DNA of 64,000 nt, from assembly GCA_037447215.1 (NCBI GenBank), contig JBBIHB010000001.1, forward strand, positions 1 to 64,000. Reading direction: 5' to 3'. This document shows positions 1 through 8,530 of the stretch, piece after piece (the stretch's first letter is position 1; each line of letters opens with the position of its first letter). Under the pieces are notes generated by a model that was not told where the DNA came from, ran no database searches, and saw only the letters and a list, made by a program, of their open reading frames with translations. A program made the position numbers and the translations under genes. This stretch comes from UBA1413 sp037447215 (GTDB taxonomy: Bacteria; Bacteroidota; Bacteroidia; Bacteroidales; Prolixibacteraceae).

Positions 1-118
1 CAAATATTTAACCTAATATTTTAAATCTTTTTTCTAATCTGTCAAAGTAGAATTACATAGGCATCTATATTTCAATAGAGACTAGAATACTAAATGGAAC
101 ATAAATTAACATCCATTT

Positions 119-150
119 TTTGATTTTTAAGTAATTTTTTCGTATATTCA
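119..150 (+). promoter_or_regulatory. Putative Bacteroidota sigma-A promoter for the YtxH operon
   Basis: TTTG at 119-122 and TATATTCA at 143-150 are separated by 20 bases, matching the -33/-7 spacing of Bacteroidota promoters. The -7 box matches 6 of 8 consensus positions. It lies about 28 bases upstream of the first gene, which it would drive together with the two genes behind it. Confidence 0.45.
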
Positions 151-177
151 TCCATATTAATTTAAAAATATAATATT

Positions 178-507
178 ATGTCGAACAACACAGGCCATAC
201 GATTATCGCATTGCTCACCGGGGTACTGGTTGGAGCAGGCATCGGAATCTTGTTTGCCCCCGAAAAAGGATCGGTTACAAGGGCCAAGATCAAAACCGGT
301 CTCGAAGAAGGAAAAGATGAACTTGTTCACAAGTTTAATGAACTTATTGAACTGCTTAAAAAGAAAGGCGGCGATGTAAAAGCTGATCTGGAGAACAGCA
401 TCGACAACCTGGTATCATCGGGAAGCTATAAAGCCGAAGAAGCAATTGAATTTCTTGAAAAACAACTGGAAATTCTGAAAGCTAAAAATGCAAAACTTCA
501 TAAATAA
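178..507 (+). CDS. YtxH domain-containing membrane-anchored protein
   Basis: A small (109 aa) envelope protein of the YtxH family, whose members are linked to general stress; no enzymatic activity is known. Residues 8-27 form one hydrophobic, glycine-rich N-terminal membrane helix, followed by the family's typical APEKG segment. The rest is a highly charged, probably coiled-coil helical region (about residues 40-105) expected to face the cytoplasm. Three bases separate its stop from the next gene, and a third small gene follows 4 bases after that, so the three should be co-transcribed. Length and layout are normal for the family. The family call is firm; the stress role is inferred from relatives. 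Confidence 0.85.
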   Translation: MSNNTGHTIIALLTGVLVGAGIGILFAPEKGSVTRAKIKTGLEEGKDELVHKFNELIELLKKKGGDVKADLENSIDNLVSSGSYKAEEAIEFLEKQLEILKAKNAKLHK

Positions 508-510
508 ATT

Positions 511-861
511 ATGGCTTTTAATGAACTGAAGAATCAGGCGGAACGGGTTCAAGAGGAAACCAGGGCATATATTGACTCTACTTTTGAATATTATAAGCTC
601 TGGGGCTTTAAAGTAGTAATGAAATCGACGGCCATGGCTGCAAAAGTGGTAATGATTGTAGTATGCCTTATCATGGTTTTCCTCTTCGGATCCGTAGCTG
701 CCGCTCTTGCCATAGGCGACGCACTGGATAGTTATGCTTTAGGCTTTCTGGTTGTTGGCGGCTTTTTCCTTGTCATGTTTTTCCTTGTAATCCTCTTAAA
801 GGATAAAATCCTGGAAGGCCCTATGCTCAGAAAATATTCAGAAATTTTCTTTAACGACTAA
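511..861 (+). CDS. Holin superfamily III-like (Phage_holin_3_6) membrane protein
   Basis: A 116-residue integral membrane protein. An amphipathic N-terminal helix (about 1-40) is followed by two strong hydrophobic helices (about 42-68 and 74-97) and a short charged tail. This is the layout of the Phage_holin_3_6 family, which is common on bacterial chromosomes away from prophages. No endolysin or other phage gene lies nearby, so a lysis role is unlikely. It sits between a YtxH gene and a DUF6327-like gene, a trio seen in Bacteroidota. I infer a role in envelope maintenance or stress; nothing in the sequence proves it. Confidence 0.7.
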   Translation: MAFNELKNQAERVQEETRAYIDSTFEYYKLWGFKVVMKSTAMAAKVVMIVVCLIMVFLFGSVAAALAIGDALDSYALGFLVVGGFFLVMFFLVILLKDKILEGPMLRKYSEIFFND

Positions 862-865
862 TGGC

Positions 866-1111
866 ATGGAAAAGAAAATCTATTCATCATACGATCAAAT
901 TGATACCGACTTGGCCATTCTCAGGCTCGAAAAGGAAATTCATCTGAAAAAAGCAGTGATACACCTTAAAAATGCACAGGCCACCTTATCGCCCGACAAG
1001 CTTGTAACCGAAACCATCAACTCCTTAACTGGCGGATTTTCCGGAATCATAACCAGCCTTTCAGGGTTAATTCTCCTCTATCTCGCAAAAAGGTTTTTCA
1101 GAAGAAGATAA
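866..1111 (+). CDS. DUF6327-like small membrane protein
   Basis: An 81-residue protein that opens with the MEKKIYSSYDQID signature I associate with DUF6327. A charged helix (about 15-45) is followed by one hydrophobic segment (about 58-76) and a basic RFFRRR tail, consistent with a C-terminal membrane anchor whose positive end stays in the cytoplasm. It starts 4 bases after the holin-like gene and ends the operon. No function is established. The family name is from memory and should be checked by a profile search, but the gene itself looks real from spacing and codon use. Confidence 0.65.
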   Translation: MEKKIYSSYDQIDTDLAILRLEKEIHLKKAVIHLKNAQATLSPDKLVTETINSLTGGFSGIITSLSGLILLYLAKRFFRRR

Positions 1112-1164
1112 ATACATTTCATAATTTTAAATGGGTCAGAAATTACATGGAACCGGCTCCGTGA

Positions 1165-1613
1165 CCGTTAATTAAAGTAATAGCCAATGGTGCCGAATGT
1201 GGCCCCCACGGAAACACAAAAGAAAACATAAAGCGCTGGAGGCGCCAGTTGATAGGTGGGGTGGCATTGGACAGATTCCATCGTCCTCCTTTCAGGCTCT
1301 GTCTTTCCGAATTTCAAATGCTTCGGTAAATGCAGCCCGCTGAATTGAAAAAATCATACCATTCTTGAAGCTCCAATGTGGTAATGAATTACTTACCGAT
1401 CGGAGAGGAGAATGAAGCTTACCTTATCTCAAAATCAGGAGAAATTTTATCGTCTTTTTCACTGGTGGCGGAGAAGTTAGCCTTGATTTGTCCAATGTAA
1501 AAAGTGACTTCAGGTTAATGTGGATGAATATCCGAAAAAGGGAATGGCCCTCAGGGAACAGTATAAAAGTAGGTCAGGTTATCCTGTTGGCGCCTCACTG
1601 CGAACTGAAATGA
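1165..1613 (+). pseudogene. Decayed C-terminal remnant of a DUF4038/apiosidase-like glycoside hydrolase
   Basis: No open frame spans this stretch, but pieces in alternating frames read as one protein. Positions 1165-1326 encode a block containing GPHGNTKENIKRW and DRFHRPPF. Positions 1344-1380 encode IEKIIPFLKLQ. Positions 1411-1455 encode EAYLISKSGEILSS. Positions 1458-1610 encode FFTGGGEVSLDLSNVKSDF followed by a WMN..REWPSGN region, ending at TGA 1611. The last blocks have the form of the collagen-binding-like C-terminal domain (PF12904) that follows the DUF4038 barrel. At least three frameshifts or stops are needed, so it is not functional. The N-terminal barrel is absent. The coding assignment is seen directly; the family name is an inference. 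Confidence 0.55.
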
Positions 1614-1966
1614 ATTGTAGTGTTGAAAAAAGATTAATTTGTTTAGGTTTTTTAAGGAAATTTACTTTAATAAATTGAAAACAAATATATTTGAAAACGA
1701 AAACCTATATTTGCAAGACATTATGAGATGGACAAGGGCTGGTGCAGTTCAAAAAGTTTGATTTCCGGATGACATGGCTCACTTCCCTTCACGGGAAACC
1801 GAAGAACCGGCCATACTAAACAAGCAAACTGAGCAGATCGAGAAACCTTTCACATAGATTTTCACTGCGGCTGTTACCAGTCCACCATCTCAATTCAAAT
1901 AGAAAACGAACACTGGAAAAATTCTTTTATATAAATTCAAACGAATTTGTTTTTCTCAATTGCATC
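1614..1966. other. Non-coding stretch between the hydrolase remnant and the aldo/keto reductase
   Basis: About 350 AT-rich bases without a supportable gene on either strand. TATATTTG at 1706-1713 matches the Bacteroidota -7 box, but no correctly spaced -33 box or downstream gene goes with it. The right edge is the 3' end of the leftward aldo/keto reductase gene. No clear terminator hairpin was found. Confidence 0.4.
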
Positions 1967-2983
1967 TTATCCCTGTTCTTCTCTCAAAATCTGTGAATGA
2001 TAGGAACATCCATAACCTTTGCTGCTATCTTTATAGAATTCGGTTGCGCCGTCAGCAGCGGCAGCTTTCGATACATCGAGCAGTTCTTCGATTTTTGTTT
2101 CAGTAAGCGGCTTAAAATCTCGGGCAATATTGATACAAAGCTGCATCTCATCCATATTCTGCCATCCGCAAACCAGGGTGCTCACCGGAAGCGACATGGA
2201 ATACCACCGGCAAAGTTCGGCTGATACATTAACCTTCTCTGAAATCCTGCTGAACCGACCAACCAGCGATTTCATACCCAAAGCGGCAATATTGCGATCG
2301 AGGACAACCGTTAATACCTTTTTCTGGAAACTGTTGTAGTGGGCATCCATAATGTTCAGGGGCATCAGTACGGCATCCCACTCAAAAGGCATAGCGAGCA
2401 TGTCGAGGTGAACCTGTGGATTTTGATGTCCCGAAAAACCAATGTATTTTAATTTACCGGCCTTTCTGGCTTCTACCAGCGCCCTGACGGCACCGTTTTC
2501 CGGGTCAAAAACACGTTCGAGGTCTCTGTTATATTGCATGGAATGAAGCATAACCAGGTCAATATGGTCGGTCTGCAACCGGCGTAGCCCGTCTTCAAGG
2601 TGGCGTTTGGCACCCACATAATCGCGGGCACAAACTTTGGTCATCAGAAAAACCTTATCGCGCATCTTACCCAAAGCTATGGCTTTGCCAACCACTTCTT
2701 CGGAACGACCTTTATTGTATTCCCAGGCATTGTCGATAAAGTTTATCCCTTCGCCAACTCCCCGTTGGATCATTTGAATGGCCAGTTTCTCATCAATAAA
2801 ACCAATGTCCCAGCCCCCAAAACCAATAATGGATACCCGCTCACCGGTTTTCCCAAGCAAACGGGTTGGAATCGTCCCTGCATTTGAGGCCTGGCTTTGC
2901 AATACAACCGGCCCGAGCAATACACCGGACATGAGTGTCTGTATAAATTCGCGCCTTGAAAATTCGTGCTTCATAATAGACAA
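1967..2983 (-). CDS. Exported aldo/keto reductase (Tat signal)
   Basis: A 338-residue NAD(P)H-dependent oxidoreductase of the aldo/keto reductase fold. The N-terminus carries a twin-arginine signal (SRREFIQTL followed by a hydrophobic stretch), so the folded, cofactor-loaded enzyme should be exported to the periplasm. Catalytic tetrad elements are visible: the Asp and Tyr of FIDNAWEYNKG, Lys in FLMTKV and His in VMLHSM. The substrate is unknown. Tat-exported reductases of this type are frequent in Bacteroidota sugar-catabolism regions, so an oxidised sugar is plausible. It is transcribed leftward alone. A start three codons downstream is also possible. Confidence 0.88.
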   Translation of the reverse strand: MSIMKHEFSRREFIQTLMSGVLLGPVVLQSQASNAGTIPTRLLGKTGERVSIIGFGGWDIGFIDEKLAIQMIQRGVGEGINFIDNAWEYNKGRSEEVVGKAIALGKMRDKVFLMTKVCARDYVGAKRHLEDGLRRLQTDHIDLVMLHSMQYNRDLERVFDPENGAVRALVEARKAGKLKYIGFSGHQNPQVHLDMLAMPFEWDAVLMPLNIMDAHYNSFQKKVLTVVLDRNIAALGMKSLVGRFSRISEKVNVSAELCRWYSMSLPVSTLVCGWQNMDEMQLCINIARDFKPLTETKIEELLDVSKAAAADGATEFYKDSSKGYGCSYHSQILREEQG

Positions 2984-3102
2984 TATTTTTAAGCTCTGTA
3001 ATTCCAGACGTTAAGATAATCCACATTAAATAAGATTTAAAGTACAAATTTTGTTCATTCACCACCAATAATTCAAAACTATTGAATTAACTGTTGACGT
3101 TT

Positions 3103-3327
3103 TTAGCGACAGCATAAATCCCACTTTTTCACTCTTTGGTTTCGGTTTTTTTCACCCCATAGTTTGCTTTTGTTTGTAGAAACCATCTTAACCAAGTTGT
3201 CAAAAATAATTTCAACTTTAATTTCAAACAGTTTGTCTTTGAGGTTCAGAATTTGCAATATTTTACCATTTAACGGGTGAATCCCGGCAATTACCATCAC
3301 ATGCGTCTCCGAACTGATTGAATGCAT
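3103..3327 (-). CDS. Small uncharacterised protein (doubtful)
   Basis: A 74-codon leftward frame between the ASKHA protein gene and the aldo/keto reductase. The first 50 codons have coding-like base use; the last 25 are Lys/Asn/Arg-rich and look random. No signal peptide, membrane helix or recognised motif is present. It begins about 30 bases after the stop of the upstream leftward gene and could be co-transcribed with it, or be the remnant of a longer gene. I cannot assign a family. Confidence 0.25.
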   Translation of the reverse strand: MHSISSETHVMVIAGIHPLNGKILQILNLKDKLFEIKVEIIFDNLVKMVSTNKSKLWGEKNRNQRVKKWDLCCR

Positions 3328-3357
3328 AATTTGGATGCCTGCATTAAGAAACTTTAC

Positions 3358-4845
3358 TTACAAAAACAACATTTTATCGACAAAAATATCCTGAAAACCG
3401 GAATATCCTTCAAGGTTGATATGACGGGTCAAAGAGAGGATATCCCTTATTGAATCAGGTGTCAAAAACAGAAACATTTTTGCACCAATAAGGGCTGTAT
3501 TCCCCATTCTTTGGATTTTTTCGCGATCGATATTCATCATTCCGGTAGTTGTCAGGTGGTCGATGTTAATGTAACTTCCGAACCCACCGGCAATATACAG
3601 TTTTGACATTTCGCTGGTAGCAATACCGAGATTCCGCGTAAGGATTTCAAGGCCGGCTGCTATCGCTGCTTTGGCCAGCTGAAATTCATTGATGTCTTTC
3701 TGTGTCAGGAAAACATCTCCCGAAATTTGCAACGATTCAGCCCCTGAAATGATTTCCCCGAAAATCCCAATCTGTCCGGTTTGCCTGAGGATTGCCACTG
3801 CATCTATCAGGGCGCTTCCGCAAAGTCCTTTCGGCTCAGTTTTTCCGATAACATCGGCAACTATGCCTGCACCCTCAAGTCTCAACGAAGAAATTGCTCC
3901 GGTTACAGCTCTCATTCCCATTGATATGCAGGCTCCCTCGAAAGCAGGTCCTGCAGCAGTAGAAGCACACACAATACCATTACGGTTCCCTACAGCAATC
4001 TCGCCATTGGTTCCAAGGTCGATCAATGCGGTAAATTCATTGCGGGTATGCATGGCAGTGGCAGCAATTCCGGCAAGGATATCGCTACCTACAAAACTGC
4101 CAATGGAGGGATAAAAACCAATAAAACCGCTTACCGGGAAATCCCATTCAATTTCTTCGGGTGTAAAATACTGTGCAGATGAATTTTCGACATGAAATGG
4201 ATACATCGACAATGGCGAAACATCATGCCCACCAAATAAAAGACTCATGGCAGTATTGCCCACCAACACAACCTTATCCAGGTTTACCTGTTGAGATTCC
4301 AATAACACCCGAATCATCCGACCTATTCCTTGCCTTATCATTTGCGACATTTCGCCAACATGGCCATCTACACCAGCCTGAATACGGGAAACCAGGTCTG
4401 CACCGAATTTTACCTGCGGATTTAGACTGGTTTCGACAGCCAATACTTTCCCGATTGACAAATCAACCAACTGAGCAACCAGGGTGGTGGTACCCACATC
4501 CACTGCAACGCCAAAACCTTTGGAAGGTGTGAAGCTGAAATCCGATTCATCTGCAAGTATAAGATGGTCGAACTGACCAACTTCAAGGGTAATATCGCTT
4601 GTACAACGGCTAAAACATGCCAATCGCCAGTCGGGCGAAAGGTTCAGGTTCCGGAGTTTTTGCAGGTGTTCTACGGACATCTCAATCCCGCCAGCCAGAA
4701 GTTTTACCCTGCATTTGCCGCAGGTTCCCTTGCCCCCGCATGGAAACTCCACCCCGTATTCGTGCAGGGCATCAATCAACGTTGTCTGGTCGTTGACCAC
4801 CAACTGCTTGCCTAAAGGAAAAAGAGATATCCTGTGCTGCTTCAT
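3358..4845 (-). CDS. ASKHA/DUF4445 [2Fe-2S] protein, corrinoid activation (RACE-like)
   Basis: Proteins of this type use ATP to drive reduction of an inactive Co(II) corrinoid back to Co(I) in corrinoid-dependent methyltransferase systems. The N-terminal domain is a plant-type ferredoxin with Cys36, Cys42, Cys45 and Cys77 as likely cluster ligands (CGGKGTCGKC motif). From about residue 110 the ASKHA ATPase begins, with GVAVDVGTTT, LIDLGTNGE, STAAGPAFEGACI, GLCGS and YIAGGFGS phosphate-binding motifs. At 495 residues it is shorter than the roughly 600-residue classical activators, with little linker between the ferredoxin and ATPase parts. Its likely partners (URO-D methyltransferases and a MetH-activation-like protein) are 35-44 kb away in this window. 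The family call is firm; the partnership is inference. Confidence 0.85.
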   Translation of the reverse strand: MKQHRISLFPLGKQLVVNDQTTLIDALHEYGVEFPCGGKGTCGKCRVKLLAGGIEMSVEHLQKLRNLNLSPDWRLACFSRCTSDITLEVGQFDHLILADESDFSFTPSKGFGVAVDVGTTTLVAQLVDLSIGKVLAVETSLNPQVKFGADLVSRIQAGVDGHVGEMSQMIRQGIGRMIRVLLESQQVNLDKVVLVGNTAMSLLFGGHDVSPLSMYPFHVENSSAQYFTPEEIEWDFPVSGFIGFYPSIGSFVGSDILAGIAATAMHTRNEFTALIDLGTNGEIAVGNRNGIVCASTAAGPAFEGACISMGMRAVTGAISSLRLEGAGIVADVIGKTEPKGLCGSALIDAVAILRQTGQIGIFGEIISGAESLQISGDVFLTQKDINEFQLAKAAIAAGLEILTRNLGIATSEMSKLYIAGGFGSYINIDHLTTTGMMNIDREKIQRMGNTALIGAKMFLFLTPDSIRDILSLTRHINLEGYSGFQDIFVDKMLFL

Positions 4846-5074
4846 ATTTTTAGTTCCAGATGGTAAAAATCACTCAACAGATAACTTCTAAATTAATATG
4901 GGTCACTTTATTGCAAAAACATGCCTTAGGATTCTGGAGGAATTAAATGATACCAATAAAAATTGATATGTGCGGTATAAGCAGTATATTTTGTCGAATG
5001 TGTCTTACATTTTTATTTTTTTTGACGAACACCTCTGGCATTTTAGCATTATTTTTCTGAAATAATTTGGCAAT

Positions 5075-5434
5075 ATGGAAAATTTAATTCAAATTTCAAT
5101 AGCATTGGCCAATTCAGTTGACCTGAGATTTAAAAGGTATTTATGGAGCTATATTAATTGGAACAACCGTCTGATAATTATTGTAGGGGCGCGAAGCACT
5201 GGAAAAACAGCCCTGATGTTGCAATATATTAAGGAAAACCTTATGAATAAAACCGATGAGTTTCTGTATGCAAGTCTCGACGATCTATATTTTTCAAACA
5301 CAAATCTGGTAGATTATGCAGGAGAATTTGTAAAGCTGGGTGGTAAATACCTTTTCCTGGATGAAGCACACAATTATAAAAATGGGATTATCCAACCTTT
5401 TACTTTTCACGGTTTTAAGTCGTTTTTTTTTTAA
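5075..5434 (+). pseudogene. Truncated AAA ATPase (DUF4143-type) N-terminal fragment
   Basis: The 119 residues are the start of an archaeal-type/DUF4143 AAA ATPase, a family normally about 380-400 residues long. The P-loop is visible as GARSTGKTA, and the Walker B as YLFLDEAH. After the Walker B region the similarity stops: the last 15 codons are unrelated, run into a T10 tract (5423-5432) and end at TAA. The C-terminal half is missing. Beyond the junction the opposite strand carries a piece of an IS630-type transposase, so an insertion followed by deletion is the simplest explanation. Not expected to be functional. Confidence 0.7.
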
Positions 5435-5643
5435 CGGTTCGTACCGATTCATGCGAAATTGAATCAACGATTTCCTGTTCTACCATCTTATAGGCCAGCA
5501 GCCGCAGTGACCATCCGGAAAAGCCTTTTGGTGGCTCACTGCAACTTATGGCCATTAACCGGGCCACAAAATCGCCATCCGTTTTCTTTTCAAATTCCCT
5601 GCTTGTCGGTTTTCGTTCCAACACAGCATCAAGACCTTATATT
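5415..5643 (-). mobile_element. IS630-family transposase fragment
   Basis: Read leftward from about 5643, the sequence encodes GLDAVLERKPTSREF followed by FVARLMAISCSEPPKGFSGW and HESVRTVKKK. This is the helix-turn-helix region of IS630-type transposases, with the typical P-P-G-x-x-x-W-S-L-R-L-L-A spacing. The DDE catalytic domain, the start and the terminal inverted repeats are missing. The frame breaks in a run of A residues (the T10 tract on the plus strand). It adjoins the truncated AAA ATPase. The family is recognised from the motif; its extent is approximate. Confidence 0.65.
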
Positions 5644-5709
5644 ATAATTGAAATGACACTATAGTTTTTGTATTTTAACACGGAGTAATGTCCCTGGGTA
5701 GTAAGCCTA

Positions 5710-6957
5710 TTAAAAACGCTCATTGACAATATTGTTGTAAATGGAACCAAATGTAAACTGGAATCCAAACTCGAAACCTAATTCATAGTTTGTGGCCATT
5801 TTTCTGCGTCGCAAAAGTACATCTTCCAACGATGCGTTTCCCTTCGGCAAATAAAGCTGATCGTGCACCATCTGATACTCAATTTCGCTGAATACCGAAA
5901 GATGCCTTGTCAGGCGTAACGAGATTTGCGAATCAAGAATCAACCGGCTTTTGCTGAAATCGTGAAAATAATGTCTCCCTTCCAGCCGTGATTCAACCCT
6001 TCCCCAGGGTTGGATAATCTCCAATTCCAGTTGCAACGCTTCATAATAAAGCGTTTCATTCAACTTGTCGTAAATGGTTACTTCCTTGTAGTCATGATTC
6101 GAAATTCCCACTAAATACCTAAAAACAAAAATTTTCCTGTTGCTGATATCCCAAGGAAAAATATTGTATTCGATCCCGGCATCAAAGCTGTAAGCATGTT
6201 TTATATTCAGATAAGTGGAAGAATTGTATTCTCCAAAAACTCCCGCCGACCATTTCGCGCTCAGGCTTTTTATGTAATTGGCCGAAATTTCTGAGTTTGT
6301 CTGGCGATTCTTAATTTTTTCGCCATCGTCGTAATAATTTTCATTGTTCAGGTCGTATTCTCCCTCTATCCGGGTTTTCCATTCATTAGTAACTTTTTGG
6401 ATGCGAAGTTCAGTGCTCAGTGAAAATTCATCCTGGCTTTCCTCTTTTCGCAAATCGCTTCCCGTTTCAATGCTAAAAACCCATTTATTCCATGGATCGG
6501 CAACAATTTCTGTGGCGGTCATTTCTTTAGTGTCTTCAAGATCAATATTGATCCGGCTAAAAAAGTCTGTTTTTGAATAATACTGCAGGAGTCCAGCTTT
6601 TATGACTTTCAGCAAGCCTCGCCTGATTTCGTCATGGGTCTCTGATTGACCGGCAAGGTATTCATATTCATAATCTTGTCCTTCAAAAATGTTCAACCCA
6701 ATAAAATTCAGGAAAAACCTTTCCCCGCCGCTTCCCGTTCGCTGGGAACTAGACAATATGTGCACATCAGCCAGTTTTGGATCCCTCACAAAAGAAACAA
6801 ATTCGAGCTCTTGCCTCACAAAGGTAAAGTCACACTCCAAACAATCGAGAAAGAAATTCAGATTGGTTTGTTTGCCGGAAGTTTCCTGACCGATTGAATA
6901 AAATTGAAATTGAATAAAGCCCGCTATCAATAAGGAAAATATTGTTACTTTTTTCAT
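5710..6957 (-). CDS. Outer membrane beta-barrel protein (paralogue of the one at 50378)
   Basis: A 415-residue protein with a Sec signal peptide (about 1-23). An N-terminal periplasmic domain (about 30-150) contains the FVRDPKLADVHIL element. It is followed by alternating aromatic-rich strands typical of an outer membrane barrel (about 155-415). The carboxy end FGSIYNNIVNERF closes the barrel. The gene at 50378-51649 has the same architecture, the DPWNKW motif just before the barrel, and nearly the same C-terminus, so they are paralogues. It is a single leftward gene with about 270 bases of IS remnant and spacer before it. I cannot name a family; function is unknown. Confidence 0.75.
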   Translation of the reverse strand: MKKVTIFSLLIAGFIQFQFYSIGQETSGKQTNLNFFLDCLECDFTFVRQELEFVSFVRDPKLADVHILSSSQRTGSGGERFFLNFIGLNIFEGQDYEYEYLAGQSETHDEIRRGLLKVIKAGLLQYYSKTDFFSRINIDLEDTKEMTATEIVADPWNKWVFSIETGSDLRKEESQDEFSLSTELRIQKVTNEWKTRIEGEYDLNNENYYDDGEKIKNRQTNSEISANYIKSLSAKWSAGVFGEYNSSTYLNIKHAYSFDAGIEYNIFPWDISNRKIFVFRYLVGISNHDYKEVTIYDKLNETLYYEALQLELEIIQPWGRVESRLEGRHYFHDFSKSRLILDSQISLRLTRHLSVFSEIEYQMVHDQLYLPKGNASLEDVLLRRRKMATNYELGFEFGFQFTFGSIYNNIVNERF

Positions 6958-7883
6958 GACATAAAAGCTGATTGGTTTTTTGCCCCCGAAAATTCAGGAT
7001 TGTTCAAAGATAGAGAATCCGACCTTAATGCCATGCATTCCCGAATACATTTCTGAAATTTTACCAAGGCAATTCAATCAATTCAGGAATATGCATCATT
7101 AACGCATATATCTCACCTTCAATTTCTCAGTCTGAGTCCACCGGGATAAAATTGCTGTGGACTCATCCTGTGTTTACTTCACAGATATTGCTTTCATCCT
7201 TTGCATCGATGATAACCCGGACAGGTGGGGATAACTCTAAAAACCGGATGGCGTGACGTTTTCACCCCTTGCTTCGTAAAGAGCGTTGCAACCATATCCA
7301 TGCTTTTATACATAATCCTGCAATACAATTCAAAGGCGTGCAAGGACATACTATCATCTGACAAACCAGTAATCCCCTGTACCATGTCCAGGCTCCCTAT
7401 CTACCATCCGGTAAAAATGATTTGTTAAGGCCATTGATTGACAAGCACAACTGATGCCCCTGTATTTCAGCGAATATTCGATTCGCGTCCAGGGGGGGGG
7501 AAATACGCACGTGCAAACCCAAATTTTAAGTTCAGGGATCAGGAATATGCAAGGATTCTTGTACTACAACCCTCAAACGGAATGACTACCCTAATTTTAA
7601 CATCGGAGAGATGTTAAGTCAATTGCTTTTTCCAAAGATCGGTACAGGCAGGATAACTATGCAAACAATAAGGCAATACATTATAAACATCTGAAAGACA
7701 TGTTATCAAAAATGTTTAACCATAACCACAAATTTCAAAATTGAAACCCTTCGAGAATCGCCTGCATGAAATCAAAACCAACAAAGTACTCCCGTTTCAA
7801 GCGAATCGCGTTAAACGTGAAATGTCTGGTATCTTATTTTTTTCGTAATTTTACATGGGAAATTACCCTGAGAAGTTACAAAT
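6958..7883. other. Long intergenic region with a G9 tract
   Basis: More than 900 bases between the OMP gene and the thioredoxin-like gene with no reading frame that looks like a complete gene. Short frames (63-67 codons near 7194-7428) show no recognisable motif. A G9 homopolymer sits at 7492-7500. From about 7520 to 7740 short pieces look weakly coding (a segment with RYRQDNYANNKA), possibly the ghost of a lost gene. TAATTTTA at 7846-7853 could be a weak -7 box for the gene at 7884, but no good -33 partner is present. Confidence 0.4.
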
Positions 7884-8126
7884 ATGGAAATCAAAGTATT
7901 AGGAACCAATTGTGCCAACTGCCATAATCTCGAAAAAGCTGTCCGGAAAGCTGTTTCTGAGATGGACATCCAGGCTGAAATAATGAAGGAAGATGATATT
8001 GTGAAGATTCTCGGATACAGGGTTATGCGGACCCCTGGCCTGGTTATCAACGGGCGGGTGGTATCTTCCGGGAAAGTGCTTTCAGTTGATGAGATCAAGC
8101 ATTTTATAAAACAAAATGACATATAG
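7884..8126 (+). CDS. Small thioredoxin-like redox protein (thioredoxin_3)
   Basis: An 80-residue cytosolic thioredoxin-fold protein of the redox-active disulfide protein 2 group. The CxxC active site is Cys10-Ala-Asn-Cys13, and the cis-proline loop is visible as MRTPGLVINGRVV. It lacks a signal peptide, so it should hand electrons from the cytosol to a membrane carrier. The next gene starts inside its stop region (8126) and a DsbD/CcdA-like permease follows, giving a three-gene cassette seen with arsenical or mercurial resistance in Bacteroidota. A role in reduction linked to arsenical handling is inferred from context. Length is normal for the family. Confidence 0.85.
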   Translation: MEIKVLGTNCANCHNLEKAVRKAVSEMDIQAEIMKEDDIVKILGYRVMRTPGLVINGRVVSSGKVLSVDEIKHFIKQNDI

Positions 8127-8530
8127 TGAAGGTGAAACTTTTGTTTATATATGCAATCCTGATAGTGGTTTTCAATCATGGGTGTTCACAAAAGCCATCA
8201 GATAAGAATAACTATCATCCGAAAACTTCCGTTGAAGTTATTTTTTTTCATACCAATTATCGATGTACAACTTGTGAGGCAATTAAATCGGAATCGAAAA
8301 AAATAATTGAGCAGGAGTATGGAAATAAAGTCAGGTTTCTCACATATAACCTCTATGAAAAAAGGAGCAGAGAAATAGCCAAATCACTCGGTGTTCATTC
8401 TCAGATGCTTTTGGTTATCGGCAGTCAAAACAAAATCGAAATTACTGTAGATGGTTTTCTGTATGCCCATACCAATCCCGAAAAGTACAAACAGGTGCTG
8501 GTAGAAAAAATAAACTCATTGCTGCCTTAA
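8126..8530 (+). CDS. ArsF-family (nitroreductase subunit-like) thioredoxin-fold lipoprotein
   Basis: A 134-residue exported protein. The N-terminal hydrophobic segment ends at FNHGC, a probable lipobox with Cys20 as the lipidated residue. The mature part has a thioredoxin-like VEVIFFHTNYRCTTCEA motif with a CTTC active site. This matches what is annotated as the nitrophenyl compound nitroreductase subunit ArsF family, named after the arsEFG genes for nitro/aromatic arsenicals. The GTG start overlaps the previous stop, and its own stop overlaps the next start, so translation is coupled. It probably takes electrons from the membrane permease to reduce a periplasmic substrate. The family is recognised; the arsenical substrate is not proven. 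Confidence 0.78.
   Translation: MKVKLLFIYAILIVVFNHGCSQKPSDKNNYHPKTSVEVIFFHTNYRCTTCEAIKSESKKIIEQEYGNKVRFLTYNLYEKRSREIAKSLGVHSQMLLVIGSQNKIEITVDGFLYAHTNPEKYKQVLVEKINSLLP

Noticed and set aside
511..861. Prophage lysis module
   Set aside because: Only a holin-like membrane protein is present with no endolysin, integrase or structural genes; the trio is a common chromosomal set.
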